This document shows, in pieces, positions 7,786 to 16,704 of a stretch of 64,000 bases of DNA. The position numbers and the translations under genes were made by a program. This stretch comes from JAXGPP01 sp040766885 (GTDB taxonomy: Bacteria; Planctomycetota; Planctomycetia; Pirellulales; Thermoguttaceae), in NCBI GenBank assembly GCA_040766885.1, contig JAXGPP010000013.1, forward strand, positions 62,001 to 126,000, in the 5' to 3' direction. A model generated the notes under the pieces. The model searched no databases. It worked only from the letters and a program-made list of their open reading frames with translations, and was not told the DNA's origin. Each line of letters begins with the position of its first letter. The first letter of the stretch is position 1.

Positions 7786-10527
7786 CTACTCGCGCCTTTC
7801 GAGTTTTCCAATGCTCAGGTTATCGAGATAGAACACCGTATCGGCGGCAGCCGTGCTGCTGAAGCCGAGCCAGTGGAGCTCGCGGAATCGTTCACCGCCG
7901 ATCGGCAGATCGGTAAAGACCTGCGGCGGGCCGCCCGGCGGCGTGATCGTAAGCGTGAATGAGCGAGGAACGTTCCTGCCAACCGCCGCCACGATCTCCA
8001 CGGCAACCCATTGCTCGACCGGCACGGTGGCGAGAACCTTCCCTCCCACGGCCACCTGGCCCCGGCCGTCGAAGCGAATGCTCGGCCCGACGTTGCCGGG
8101 GTAATCGGCCGTGTCGCGCCACTCGGTCAAGAACTCCGCCTTGGGACCGATCCAGACGTCGAACGCCTGCCGGACCATACCTTCGGTGATGTGTGGCTCG
8201 TAGTAGAAGTGGGGCTGCCAGGAAGGTTTCAGACGTTGCGAGTCGGTGATCTCCAGGCTCTGCTTCCCTGCCGCCGCCCGACGCGAACTAACTACGATCG
8301 CCGCCCCCTCCTCTTCACCGCTCACAATGGCCTTTGCAGGACGGGTGCCGGCGGGGATTGCCTCAAACCCGTCGCTCAAGTTGAGCGGCGCGGGAGGCGG
8401 AGGAGGCGGGGGCAGCGGCCGCCGCTCACAGTCGGCATGCCGCGACTCGGCCACCCAGGCCGGGTCGCCGTACAGGCCTGCCGTGCTGATGTCCAGTGGC
8501 CGAAAGCCCAGCTCCCGTGCCGGCGACGTCTCGCGCAGGCGGAAATCGTGCTGGGCGGCATCGACGAATTGTGGGTCGGCCAGCCGCGAATGGCGGTCGA
8601 GACCGAGCGACTGCCACTCCAAGAAATTGCGGCGATAGAAACGGAGCCGATCGGATCCTGCGGTGTGCCAGTAGAGGTTCTCGTCCCAGTCGCCCAGCGA
8701 CTCGCCGGCGGCGAGTCGCTCGTTGAGCGATCGCTCGCCGTGGGGGATGAGCAGTTCGCCTTGCGTCAGGTAGACGATGTTGCGGCGGAATGTGCTCGGT
8801 CGCCGCTCGGAGTATGGCCACAGCGCATGCCGTGCGGAGAGGGCGAAGATGTTGTTGCGGATCGTGTGCTCGTGGCCGCCGTTGTTGAACATCAGCCCGC
8901 CGGAAAGCGTGTTATAGACGAGGTTGTTTTCGACAAGGTAGCCGCCGCAGGTCGCGTCGAGGTAGATGCCCCAGCCGAAGGGCGGGTCGCTGTATGGCCA
9001 GATGTCGTGGAACACGTTGTTGCGGATCACGCTGCCCGGCGACACGCCCAGGCAGTAGATCAGCCCGGCGTCGCTCAGCACGCCCTGGACGATGTCGTGA
9101 ACATGGTTCAGCTCGATCACGTTATGGTGCGTGCGGTTGGGTGCATCGTTCCAGTTCCAACCGATGCTCAGGCCCGAGTACTTGAGGTCGTGGATGTCGT
9201 TGTGGGAGATCCGATTGTGGCTGCTCTGGGCCACCCAGATGCCGACCCCGGCCGCGTAGACGTGCCCGCCGTCGAAGATGTGGTTGTTGTCGATCACGTT
9301 GCGGCACGACTCGGCCTCGTCGGTTGCGGCCATCTGCGCCTCTCCCACGCGAATGCCGCCGGCGCCCAGGTCTGTGAGTCGGTTCCTCCCGACGAGGCAG
9401 TCCTGGCAGCCGCGGCGGAGCCACAGGCCGTAGGTCCCCACGTGGGCAATCTCGCAACCCGCGATCGTGCAGTGCCGCGCGCCGTCGGCCATCACCGCGG
9501 CAGGAACCTCGACGGCCGCTTGCGTGCTGCTGTTGCCTTGCGGCGCGAGTTCCCAGTCGGCATGGTGGAAGACGAGGCCTTCGATCCGCACGTGCTCGAC
9601 GAAGCGGCCCTCGTCAGCATTGCCGGCTAGCCGGACGAGTTCTCCCAGTCGTGGCGCGACGACCTCGGTGCTCTCCAGCTTCTCGCCCGGCAGCGGCCAA
9701 TAGCTCAACAGGCCCGTCTGGCGGTTCAGGTACCACTCGCCCGGCTCGTCGAGCAGTTCGCCTGCGTTCTCCACGTAGAAGCGCTGCGCTTTCTCCCAAT
9801 GACCAATGCTCCACCACTCCTCAAGCGGCGCCGCGAGTTGGACTGTATTCGACGCCGCATCGACCGCCTTGAGTGGATGGATCGACGTCTCCCAGGAGTG
9901 CAGCAGTACCAGCCGCACATCTGACAACCGCTCCCACGGCTTCAAGTCGCCGGGCGCGAACACGAACTTGTCGCGGGCCGAGGCCACGGTGCGCTGGTTC
10001 TTCTCGCCCGGCAGCAAGGCCGCGATGCGGTGGTAACCCGAATTGGGCGAGCGTGCCGGCGTGCGCCGCTGACCGCCCACGAACAACTGGTGGAAGTACC
10101 ACTGCCCGGACTGCACATCGGAAATGACGACTTCCCAGAGCGGGCCGTTCTGTTTGAAGCCGGTGATGAGGCGGCCACCGCTCACGACGGGACGCTCGCC
10201 CTGGGCCGCGGCGAAGACCACCGGCGCTTCAGCGATCCCGGAGTCGACGGGTTCGAGGACGAATGGCGCGTCGAGCCGATACGTGCCGCCGCCGACAGTG
10301 ACTGTCACCGGGCCGAGCGACTCGCCGGCCGAACGGGTCCGGCGGAGCCCATCGCGCGCCCCGCCGAGCGACTGCCACGGGCCGTCGGTCCGGGCAGCGT
10401 TCGGTGTTCGCAGCCGGCCCGACCAGGCGTCGTTGCCGTCGACAGCCACGTAGAACTCGGCGGCGGGGGAGGCAGCCGCCAGGCAGACGGCAACGATCGC
10501 GGCAGAACAGGACATGGGCAGTCGCAC
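7786..10527 (-). CDS. Secreted right-handed beta-helix protein with C-terminal lectin-like domain
   Basis: 913 aa from a GTG at 10527 that has a GGAG site 8 bases upstream; an ATG at 10515 is the alternative. After a signal peptide, residues 25-120 begin with FYVAVDGNDAWSG, typical of the N-cap of parallel beta-helix polysaccharide lyases and hydrolases. Residues about 330-620 contain repeated NxI/NxH rungs (NVIDNNHIFDGG, NRISHNDIHDL, NVIELNHVHDI, SVIRNNVFHDI, YLVENNLVYNT, HTIRNNIFAL), the sign of a right-handed beta-helix. A proline-rich linker (PPPPPPPAP) joins it to a final 200-residue beta-sandwich that looks like a concanavalin-type domain. It is probably a surface polysaccharide-active or -binding protein; no enzyme family can be named. 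Confidence 0.75.
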   Translation of the reverse strand: MRLPMSCSAAIVAVCLAAASPAAEFYVAVDGNDAWSGRLRTPNAARTDGPWQSLGGARDGLRRTRSAGESLGPVTVTVGGGTYRLDAPFVLEPVDSGIAEAPVVFAAAQGERPVVSGGRLITGFKQNGPLWEVVISDVQSGQWYFHQLFVGGQRRTPARSPNSGYHRIAALLPGEKNQRTVASARDKFVFAPGDLKPWERLSDVRLVLLHSWETSIHPLKAVDAASNTVQLAAPLEEWWSIGHWEKAQRFYVENAGELLDEPGEWYLNRQTGLLSYWPLPGEKLESTEVVAPRLGELVRLAGNADEGRFVEHVRIEGLVFHHADWELAPQGNSSTQAAVEVPAAVMADGARHCTIAGCEIAHVGTYGLWLRRGCQDCLVGRNRLTDLGAGGIRVGEAQMAATDEAESCRNVIDNNHIFDGGHVYAAGVGIWVAQSSHNRISHNDIHDLKYSGLSIGWNWNDAPNRTHHNVIELNHVHDIVQGVLSDAGLIYCLGVSPGSVIRNNVFHDIWPYSDPPFGWGIYLDATCGGYLVENNLVYNTLSGGLMFNNGGHEHTIRNNIFALSARHALWPYSERRPSTFRRNIVYLTQGELLIPHGERSLNERLAAGESLGDWDENLYWHTAGSDRLRFYRRNFLEWQSLGLDRHSRLADPQFVDAAQHDFRLRETSPARELGFRPLDISTAGLYGDPAWVAESRHADCERRPLPPPPPPPAPLNLSDGFEAIPAGTRPAKAIVSGEEEGAAIVVSSRRAAAGKQSLEITDSQRLKPSWQPHFYYEPHITEGMVRQAFDVWIGPKAEFLTEWRDTADYPGNVGPSIRFDGRGQVAVGGKVLATVPVEQWVAVEIVAAVGRNVPRSFTLTITPPGGPPQVFTDLPIGGERFRELHWLGFSSTAAADTVFYLDNLSIGKLERRE

Positions 10528-10621
10528 AGCGGTATCTCCGGGCGTGTGCGGCCACGCGTGTGGCCGCCAGGAGCGAGGCGGCCAGCGCAGTCAATCGCTC
10601 CCCGGCGGCGCTGGCTGCCGA

Positions 10622-11533
10622 TCAAAGCCTCAACGTGAACCGGATGCCGGTGAGGAAGTCGGGGGCGCGCTCGTTGAGACCCAATCCGGTTCGCCAGCCG
10701 ATATCGAACTGGTCGTTCAGGAGGTACGTGCAGCCTCCTCCCAGCAGATGCTGCGCGCCGTCATCGGCTGAGCCGCAATCGATGAATGTCTCCCATTCCA
10801 CGAACGTGCTTACCCGGTCGGTAGCCGCCCAATCGCAGCCGAGCGACTGCTGCAGTTGGAGGTAATCGTCGTGGCCATGAGAGAACAGGCCGAAACCCGT
10901 GCTTCCGACGATCGCGGTGCGTTCGGAGAGTTGCCACAGGTATAGCAACTCGCTCAGCGGTTGCCAGCCGGCAACGGCGAACGGATTTCCGTCGAACGCA
11001 ACCGGAATCGCGACCAGCACGGCGGTCTGCGGCATGATGCCGTCCTGCGGCCGCAGGTCGTACATGATGCCGAAGTTGGGATCCAGGGTCTCACTATCGG
11101 ACGCGTCGAGCGCGGGGCCTTCGATGCTCGTCCACTGCCAGCCCGGCCAGCCGAAGCGAATTTCCAGCCGATCGGTCAGGCCATAGCGCAGCAGCAGATC
11201 GGGGAAGTAATGCTGAGTGCCCGAGAACGGGCCGTCGCTGTCGTAGACGAACGAGTAGCCGCTCTCGATCTGCAGTCGGCCCGCGAACACGGAAGAGGCC
11301 TCGTCCGTCAGGCCAACGCGTTCTCCCTCAGGACCTGGCGGAACCGACCGAGGCGGCGCGGCGTTCCACGCGGCGAAGTCGGGCGGCTCTCCATAAACAG
11401 GATCGCCGTACGCCGGTCCGCTATCCTGCGCCGTTGCCAAAGAAGCGATCATCAGCATCCAGCCCACAGCACCGGCGCATGTCGAAGCGCGCACCGCTAC
11501 TCGGGCCATAGCGCCCATCCATCTCGATTGCAT
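10622..11533 (-). CDS. Outer-membrane transporter-like protein (MetA-pathway/phenol-degradation type)
   Basis: About 303 aa. A signal peptide ends in SLATAQ. The rest is rich in aromatic and alternating beta-strand segments (LQIESGYSFVYDSDG, PDLLLRYGLTDRLEIRFGW, FGIMYDLRPQDG, QFDIGWRTGLGLNERAPDF) and closes with an aromatic-containing strand. This matches the Phenol_MetA_deg family of beta-barrel proteins, common in planctomycetes as predicted transporters of unknown cargo. The start is uncertain: ATGs at 11533 and 11518 and a GTG at 11578 are all in frame and none has a good ribosome site. It lies downstream of another secreted-protein gene on the same strand, 48 bp after its stop. Confidence 0.7.
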   Translation of the reverse strand: MQSRWMGAMARVAVRASTCAGAVGWMLMIASLATAQDSGPAYGDPVYGEPPDFAAWNAAPPRSVPPGPEGERVGLTDEASSVFAGRLQIESGYSFVYDSDGPFSGTQHYFPDLLLRYGLTDRLEIRFGWPGWQWTSIEGPALDASDSETLDPNFGIMYDLRPQDGIMPQTAVLVAIPVAFDGNPFAVAGWQPLSELLYLWQLSERTAIVGSTGFGLFSHGHDDYLQLQQSLGCDWAATDRVSTFVEWETFIDCGSADDGAQHLLGGGCTYLLNDQFDIGWRTGLGLNERAPDFLTGIRFTLRL

Positions 11534-11581
11534 GGCCGATCGTCGCCATTGAGGAGGCAGAATGCCAGTTCGACGCACGCC

Positions 11582-12514
11582 TCATCGCGCGCCGGGCGGT
11601 CCGTGGCCGCTGGTCTTGCCCGAGGCTTGCTGTCCGAGATGGCGGCCACCCGACGGCACGCCGGCCTGTTTCTTCGCCAACCCAGGAGGTGGAGAAAGCG
11701 AGTTGCCGCGTTGCGACGAACCGACGGTGAAGCCGGAGCGCGAAGAGCGCGGCTCCGAAGACTTGCCCCATTTGGCGAACGGGTTCCACTTCGAAAGCCA
11801 ACTCGGTTTCTTGGCCTTGCCGTCGTGGTCGATGGCGCCTGAGGGCACTTCCGGCGTGGCGGTCGGCGAGAACTCGGGTGGCGGCGGCATGTCGGCTACG
11901 GGCATCGGCGCGTTTTCAGTCTCAAAAAACTCTCCGGGCGACCAGGCACGCTCCATGCTGCGAGTCTGCCCGTTCGGCCCCGAGAAGGTTCGCTCCATCG
12001 TTCCGGTTGTGCCGTCCCAAGTGCGGGTCTGCGTATGGTTAATCGTGCGGCCGTCGCGGAGGGTGATCGTCCGCTCGCGCTCGTAGTTGTAGGGATCTGT
12101 CCCCGTCACGCTTCTTTCATGTTGGCGTAGCAGGCTGCCGTCGGGATTCGCCCAGGTCTGCTGATGGGTGTACGTGTAGGTGCCGTCTGCCTGCGACCAG
12201 CCGCGCGACTGGGTCATCGCGCCGTGGCCGGTCGTGACGGAGTGCGGCATTGAGACACTTCCGGCCGCCGGCGGCATAGTTTCGTAAGCGGTACCGGGTT
12301 CGCCTGCCGGGGCCGGCAGGTATGGGCCGCCGGGCATTCCGGGAATGACCGGAAGCGGCCCGTTGGCGGGCGGCGCGAGTGCCTCGGAAGACGGCGGGCC
12401 CGCTACTTCCGAGGGGGAAATAAGGACCGGGCCCTGTGCCATCAACTGCTGGGATACGAGTACGAGACCGGCGACGCCGAGGGCCTGGACCCACCTGATC
12501 GTCTGGTTCGGCAT
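11582..12514 (-). CDS. Secreted proline- and threonine-rich hypothetical protein
   Basis: 310 aa. The start ATG at 12514 has an AAAGGA site at good spacing. A signal peptide ending in LMAQG is followed by a proline-rich segment (35-95). The middle repeats Thr-, Arg- and Gly-rich strands (WSQADGTYTYTHQQTWANPD, RERTITLRDGRTINHTQTR, TGTMERTFSGPNGQTRSM), which read like a repetitive beta structure. The tail is basic (SKWNPFAKWGKS and a Ser/Arg-rich end). I recognise no family with certainty; similar repeat proteins occur in planctomycetes. It is probably a cell-surface or wall-associated protein. Confidence 0.6.
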   Translation of the reverse strand: MPNQTIRWVQALGVAGLVLVSQQLMAQGPVLISPSEVAGPPSSEALAPPANGPLPVIPGMPGGPYLPAPAGEPGTAYETMPPAAGSVSMPHSVTTGHGAMTQSRGWSQADGTYTYTHQQTWANPDGSLLRQHERSVTGTDPYNYERERTITLRDGRTINHTQTRTWDGTTGTMERTFSGPNGQTRSMERAWSPGEFFETENAPMPVADMPPPPEFSPTATPEVPSGAIDHDGKAKKPSWLSKWNPFAKWGKSSEPRSSRSGFTVGSSQRGNSLSPPPGLAKKQAGVPSGGRHLGQQASGKTSGHGPPGAR

Positions 12515-12785
12515 GGGAAAGCGTCCTTTCTGCGCAGCCAGCAAACTCGGGCGCCCTCGATCCCTCCTTGCCGACTCCTGGAAGTCTCCTTCATCCAGTT
12601 ATATCGGCCGAGAGTGACCGGCGGAGTCGGAAAACCGCCCGTCGCATCGCTCGCATTCCCCCACATAGCTCGCGTCTGGCCGGTGGATGCGGTGGGAGGG
12701 TCGGGACAATGTGCCGGGTTGGCGATGGAGTGCGGGTAGATCATAATCGTCGTTACCTGTCGTCACTTGCACTGGAGAGAGAATC

Positions 12786-13526
12786 ATGTTTCGTTGTCTG
12801 ACACTGGCTGCTCTGGCAATCCTCACCACTGGCGCCGCGGTGGCCGCGGAGCCGAAACACGCTCCCGCCGAATCCGGCGATATGACGCAGATCTTCAATG
12901 GAACGGATCTGGCCGGGTGGGACGGCGATCCGCGTCTGTGGTCGGTGAAGGATGGCGCGCTTCGCGGCGAGACAACCGTCGAGAATCCCGCCAACGGCAA
13001 CACGTTTATCATCTGGAAGGGCGGCACGCTCAAGGATTTCGAGTTGCGGCTTTCCTTCCGCTGCAATGCCACGAACAACTCCGGCATCCAGTATCGCTCG
13101 AAACACATCACCGACGGCAAGGTGCGCAACCAGTGGGTGGTGCGTGGCTACCAGCATGAGATCCGCAACGAAGTGAAGCTTCCCAGCGTGTCGGGCTTCA
13201 TTTATGACGAAGGGGGCAAGCGCGGCCGCATCTGTCTTGTGGGTGAACAGGCCACATGGGGCGCCGACGGCAAGAAGCAAGTCACTGACACGCTGATCAG
13301 CCAGGAAGAGTTCGAGAAGCTGTTCAAGCTCGACGACTGGAACGACGTGGTGATCATCGCGAAGGGGAACCGCATCCAGCACTATCTCAACGGCCGGTTG
13401 ATCCTCGATTTCACCGATGAGGATCCGCAGTCGGCCTTGAGCGAGGGCGTGCTGGCGCTGCAACTCCACGCAGGCAAGCCGATGTGGGCCGAGTACAAGG
13501 ATATCCGCGTCAAGGCGATCGAATGA
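12786..13526 (+). CDS. Secreted DUF1080 (3-keto-disaccharide hydrolase-like) protein
   Basis: 246 aa. The start at 12786 follows a GGAGAGAG site. A signal peptide (MFRCLTLAALAILTTGAAVA) precedes one DUF1080 beta-sandwich domain with the typical opening IFNGTDLAGWDGDPRLWSVK, a NNSGIQYRSK strand and the closing strand MWAEYKDIRVK. Members are secreted beta-jellyroll proteins; some cleave 3-keto-glycosides (family knowledge). It is the first gene of a five-gene plus-strand operon and overlaps the next gene by 4 bases (ATGA), pointing to coupled translation with the sulfatase. Confidence 0.88.
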   Translation: MFRCLTLAALAILTTGAAVAAEPKHAPAESGDMTQIFNGTDLAGWDGDPRLWSVKDGALRGETTVENPANGNTFIIWKGGTLKDFELRLSFRCNATNNSGIQYRSKHITDGKVRNQWVVRGYQHEIRNEVKLPSVSGFIYDEGGKRGRICLVGEQATWGADGKKQVTDTLISQEEFEKLFKLDDWNDVVIIAKGNRIQHYLNGRLILDFTDEDPQSALSEGVLALQLHAGKPMWAEYKDIRVKAIE

Positions 13527-15367
13527 CCATGACCAGGGGAATCGTTCCGTCGTTGCTCGCTGCGCTGGTGATTGCAGGTGCGATCGCCGGCGCGGCCGAA
13601 CCCCCCGCCCGGCCTAACGTCCTCCTGATCATCACCGACGATCAGGGCTACGGCGATTTCTCGATTCACGGCAATCCGCACGTGCGGACTCCGCATCTGG
13701 ATCGGCTGGGTGAGTCGTCGGTGCGTTTCGACCGCTTCTACGTCAACTCGTTCTGCGCTCCCACGCGCGCGGCGCTGCTCACGGGGCGCTGGCCTTTGCG
13801 CACCGGCGTGCACGGCGTAACGCACAATCGCGAGGCGATGCGGCCGAACGAGGTGACGATCGCCGAGGCCTTGCGAGCCAGCGGCTACCGCACGGCATTG
13901 ATGGGAAAGTGGCACAACGGCGAACAGTATCCCTATACGCCGCCCGGCCAGGGTTTTGACGAGTTCTTCGGTTTCCACAACGGCCACTGGAACAACTATT
14001 TCGATGCCACGCTCCTGCGCGGAACGCAGGCGGAGAAGACGCAGGGCTACATCAGCGACGTGCTCACCGATGAGGCGATGGAGTGGATCGCGAAAGGCGG
14101 CGCGCGGCCGTTCTTCTGCTATCTCGCCTATAACGCGCCGCACTCGCCCTTTCAGGTGCCCGACAAGTACTTCGATCGGTTCAAGGCCCAGGGGTTCGAC
14201 GACGCGGTGGCGGCGTTCTGGGGCATGTGCGAGAATCTCGACGACAATATCGGCCGCCTGCTGGCCCATCTCGATCGGCTCGAGCTTGCTGAGAACACGA
14301 TTGTCGTTTTCCTCACCGACAACGGCGGGACGGCCGGAGTAAAGATCTACAATGCCGGAATGAGGGGCGGAAAGACAAGCGTCCATGAAGGGGGCACCCG
14401 GGTGCCGCTATTTGTCCGCTGGCCAGCGGCGCGATGGACCGCGCACGTGGTAAAGCCCATCGTCTCGCACATCGATCTTTACCCCACGCTGCTCGACCTC
14501 TGCGGCGTGCCCGCGCCGCCGGGACCGCCGATCGACGGGATCAGCTTGCTACCGCTGCTGGAGGGCGAAGAGTCTCAGTGGCCCGAGCGGGTGCTCTTCA
14601 CGCACAACCCCATCGACGAAACGAACAAGTTCCCCGGCGCGGTCCGCACCGATCGGTATCGGCTGGTATGCGACATTCGGGGACGAAGCGGCGGTTCCGG
14701 TGCCGTCAATAACGATGCCAGCGCCACTCGCTGGCAGCTCTACGACATGGCGAACGATCCAGGCGAGAAGAACGATCTCGCGCGGCAGCAACCCGAGAAG
14801 GTGGCCGAACTCAGCGCGCTGTACGACGCGTGGTTCGCCGACATCTCCCGCGATGGACTGCGGCGGTTTCCGATCCCGGTCGGCTACGCCGAAGAGAATC
14901 CCGTGGAGATCCACGCGCCGCAAGCGTACTTCACCGCTCCCCTGCGATTCCACTCCGGTCCGGGGTACGCGAATGACTGGCTCACCGGCTGGACCGACGC
15001 GAATGCCCGATTGTGGTTCGACCTCGATATGGTTCAATCCGGCAGCTACACCCTGGAAATTGCCTACGCCTGCCCGGCGGAGGATACCGGCGCGAAGATC
15101 CGAATCCGTGCCGGCGACTGTTTCCTGGAGGCCGCGGTCCCCGCCGCGCCGGTCGAGCCGATTCCGCTTCCCCATCGCGACCGGGAAGGGCACGAGAAGT
15201 ACCAGAATCGCCATTGGGCCACGCTCAAGATGGGCAGCATGAATCTGCCCAAGGGACCGGTAGAACTCAGCATCGAAACGATTTCCAAACCTGGCTCGGC
15301 CGTTATGGACTTCAAGCATATTCGGTTGGAACTGCAGGAAGGCCAACCATCGATGTTTGGCGATTAG
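13523..15367 (+). CDS. Secreted sulfatase (formylglycine type) with C-terminal beta domain
   Basis: 614 aa. The start ATG at 13523 overlaps the upstream stop (ATGA). A signal peptide (about 1-25) is followed by the alkaline-phosphatase-fold sulfatase domain: metal-binding Asp39/Asp40 (IITDDQGYGD), the formylglycine site Cys78 in CAPTR followed by LLTGRWPLRTGVHG, and FLTDNGGTAG. Cys78 must be oxidised to formylglycine by a maturase encoded elsewhere. Residues about 465-614 are an extra domain (ARLWFDLDMVQSGSYTLEIAY, FKHIRLELQ) resembling carbohydrate-binding additions in planctomycete sulfatases. It probably desulfates a polysaccharide in the periplasm or outside the cell. The following sulfatase starts 3 bases after its stop. 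Confidence 0.92.
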   Translation: MTMTRGIVPSLLAALVIAGAIAGAAEPPARPNVLLIITDDQGYGDFSIHGNPHVRTPHLDRLGESSVRFDRFYVNSFCAPTRAALLTGRWPLRTGVHGVTHNREAMRPNEVTIAEALRASGYRTALMGKWHNGEQYPYTPPGQGFDEFFGFHNGHWNNYFDATLLRGTQAEKTQGYISDVLTDEAMEWIAKGGARPFFCYLAYNAPHSPFQVPDKYFDRFKAQGFDDAVAAFWGMCENLDDNIGRLLAHLDRLELAENTIVVFLTDNGGTAGVKIYNAGMRGGKTSVHEGGTRVPLFVRWPAARWTAHVVKPIVSHIDLYPTLLDLCGVPAPPGPPIDGISLLPLLEGEESQWPERVLFTHNPIDETNKFPGAVRTDRYRLVCDIRGRSGGSGAVNNDASATRWQLYDMANDPGEKNDLARQQPEKVAELSALYDAWFADISRDGLRRFPIPVGYAEENPVEIHAPQAYFTAPLRFHSGPGYANDWLTGWTDANARLWFDLDMVQSGSYTLEIAYACPAEDTGAKIRIRAGDCFLEAAVPAAPVEPIPLPHRDREGHEKYQNRHWATLKMGSMNLPKGPVELSIETISKPGSAVMDFKHIRLELQEGQPSMFGD

Positions 15368-15370
15368 CCC

Positions 15371-16666
15371 ATGTTGAATTGCTGCCTGCTTTACGCCTGC
15401 GGCATCATCTTGTGGGGCATAGCTGTCGTCTCCGCGGAGCCAGCGAAGCCGAACATCATCGTGATTCTCGCCGATGATCTCGGTTGCGGCGACTTGGGTT
15501 GCTATGGCGCCCAAGACATCCGCACGCCGAATCTCGACCGGATGGCGAGCGAGGGAACCCGTTTCACCGATTTCGCCATGATTGCGCCGCTTTGCACGCC
15601 CTCGCGCGTGGCGCTGATGACCGGTCGCTATCCTGCGCGGTTCGGTCTGGCTGTCGGCGTGTTGCGTCCCGACGCCGCCGGCGGGCTTCCGCAAGAGGCG
15701 CAGACGCTGGCCGATGTGGTCAAGGCGCAGGGCTATGCGACCGGTTGCATCGGCAAATGGCACCTCGGCTTCCGAAGCGGGATGCGTCCGCTCGACCAGG
15801 GATTCGACAGCTACTTCGGCGTGCTCCACAACCTCGACAGGTTCGAGACCGTGCATTTCGAATCCGAAGGGGGCATGCCCGTGCTGCGCGACGAGGCCGT
15901 GGTTCGCCGCCCGGCCGTCCCGGCGGAAATGACCTCGCTCTACACTGAGGAGGCCCTTCGATTCATCGAATCGCACCGCGGCCGGCCGTTCTTCCTCTAT
16001 CTCGGCCACGCCATGCCGCATATCCCCTTCGATGCCTCGGCTCGATTCAAAGGCCGCTCAGAGCGCGGGCTCTACGGCGATGCGGTCGAGGAACTCGACT
16101 GGAGCACCGGGCAAATCGTCGACCGAATTCGCTCCCTGGGGCTGGCGGAGACGACGCTTGTCCTGTTTACCAGCGACAATGGTCCCGAGCGCAACACGCC
16201 CGGTTCCGCCGGCCCGCTCCGCGGTACCAAGCACACGGTGTACGAAGGGGGCGTCCGCGTGCCGCTCGTCGCGTGGTGGCCGGGAAGAATACCTGCCGGC
16301 CGGGTGTGTGACGATTTCCTCACCGCGCTCGACGTGCTGCCCACCATCGCCCGCCTGACCGGCGCCGCGCCCCCGACGGAACTTGATGGCAGCGATTTCT
16401 CTGCCGTGTTGTTGGGCGAACCCGATGCGAGAACGTCGCGCGAAACACTCCACCTGCTATATGGCCTGAACGAGCGGCGATTGGAGGCCGTTCGCGTCGG
16501 CCAATGGAAGCTGCACCTGACCTCGCCGCCACAGTTGTACGACTTGAAATCCGACTTGGGCGAGGCAACCAACCTCGCCAGCCATCATGCCGACGTGGTG
16601 CGCCGCCTGGAGGCCACCGCGCGGGCGATTCGCGACGCGACGCCGACTGCGTCCCCCAGTGAATGA
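15371..16666 (+). CDS. Secreted sulfatase (formylglycine type)
   Basis: 431 aa. A signal peptide ends near VVSAEP. Sulfatase landmarks are Asp35/Asp36 (ILADDLGCGD), Cys75 in CTPSR followed by LMTGRYPARFG, GKWHLG and TSDNGPE, and a C-terminal segment RVGQWKLHL...YDLKSDLGEATNLA. It is close to arylsulfatase A-like enzymes (family S1) and of usual length. It is the third gene of the operon and starts 3 bases after the preceding sulfatase. Two different sulfatases in tandem suggest a glycan sulfated at more than one position (inference). Confidence 0.92.
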   Translation: MLNCCLLYACGIILWGIAVVSAEPAKPNIIVILADDLGCGDLGCYGAQDIRTPNLDRMASEGTRFTDFAMIAPLCTPSRVALMTGRYPARFGLAVGVLRPDAAGGLPQEAQTLADVVKAQGYATGCIGKWHLGFRSGMRPLDQGFDSYFGVLHNLDRFETVHFESEGGMPVLRDEAVVRRPAVPAEMTSLYTEEALRFIESHRGRPFFLYLGHAMPHIPFDASARFKGRSERGLYGDAVEELDWSTGQIVDRIRSLGLAETTLVLFTSDNGPERNTPGSAGPLRGTKHTVYEGGVRVPLVAWWPGRIPAGRVCDDFLTALDVLPTIARLTGAAPPTELDGSDFSAVLLGEPDARTSRETLHLLYGLNERRLEAVRVGQWKLHLTSPPQLYDLKSDLGEATNLASHHADVVRRLEATARAIRDATPTASPSE

Positions 16667-16704
16667 GAACTGTCCGAACCACGGACCTTCCTCGGAGAAA
16701 AGCA

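Noticed and set aside
8011..9630. 539-aa plus-strand frame
   Set aside because: Antisense to the beta-helix protein, whose NxI/NxH rungs are unmistakable.
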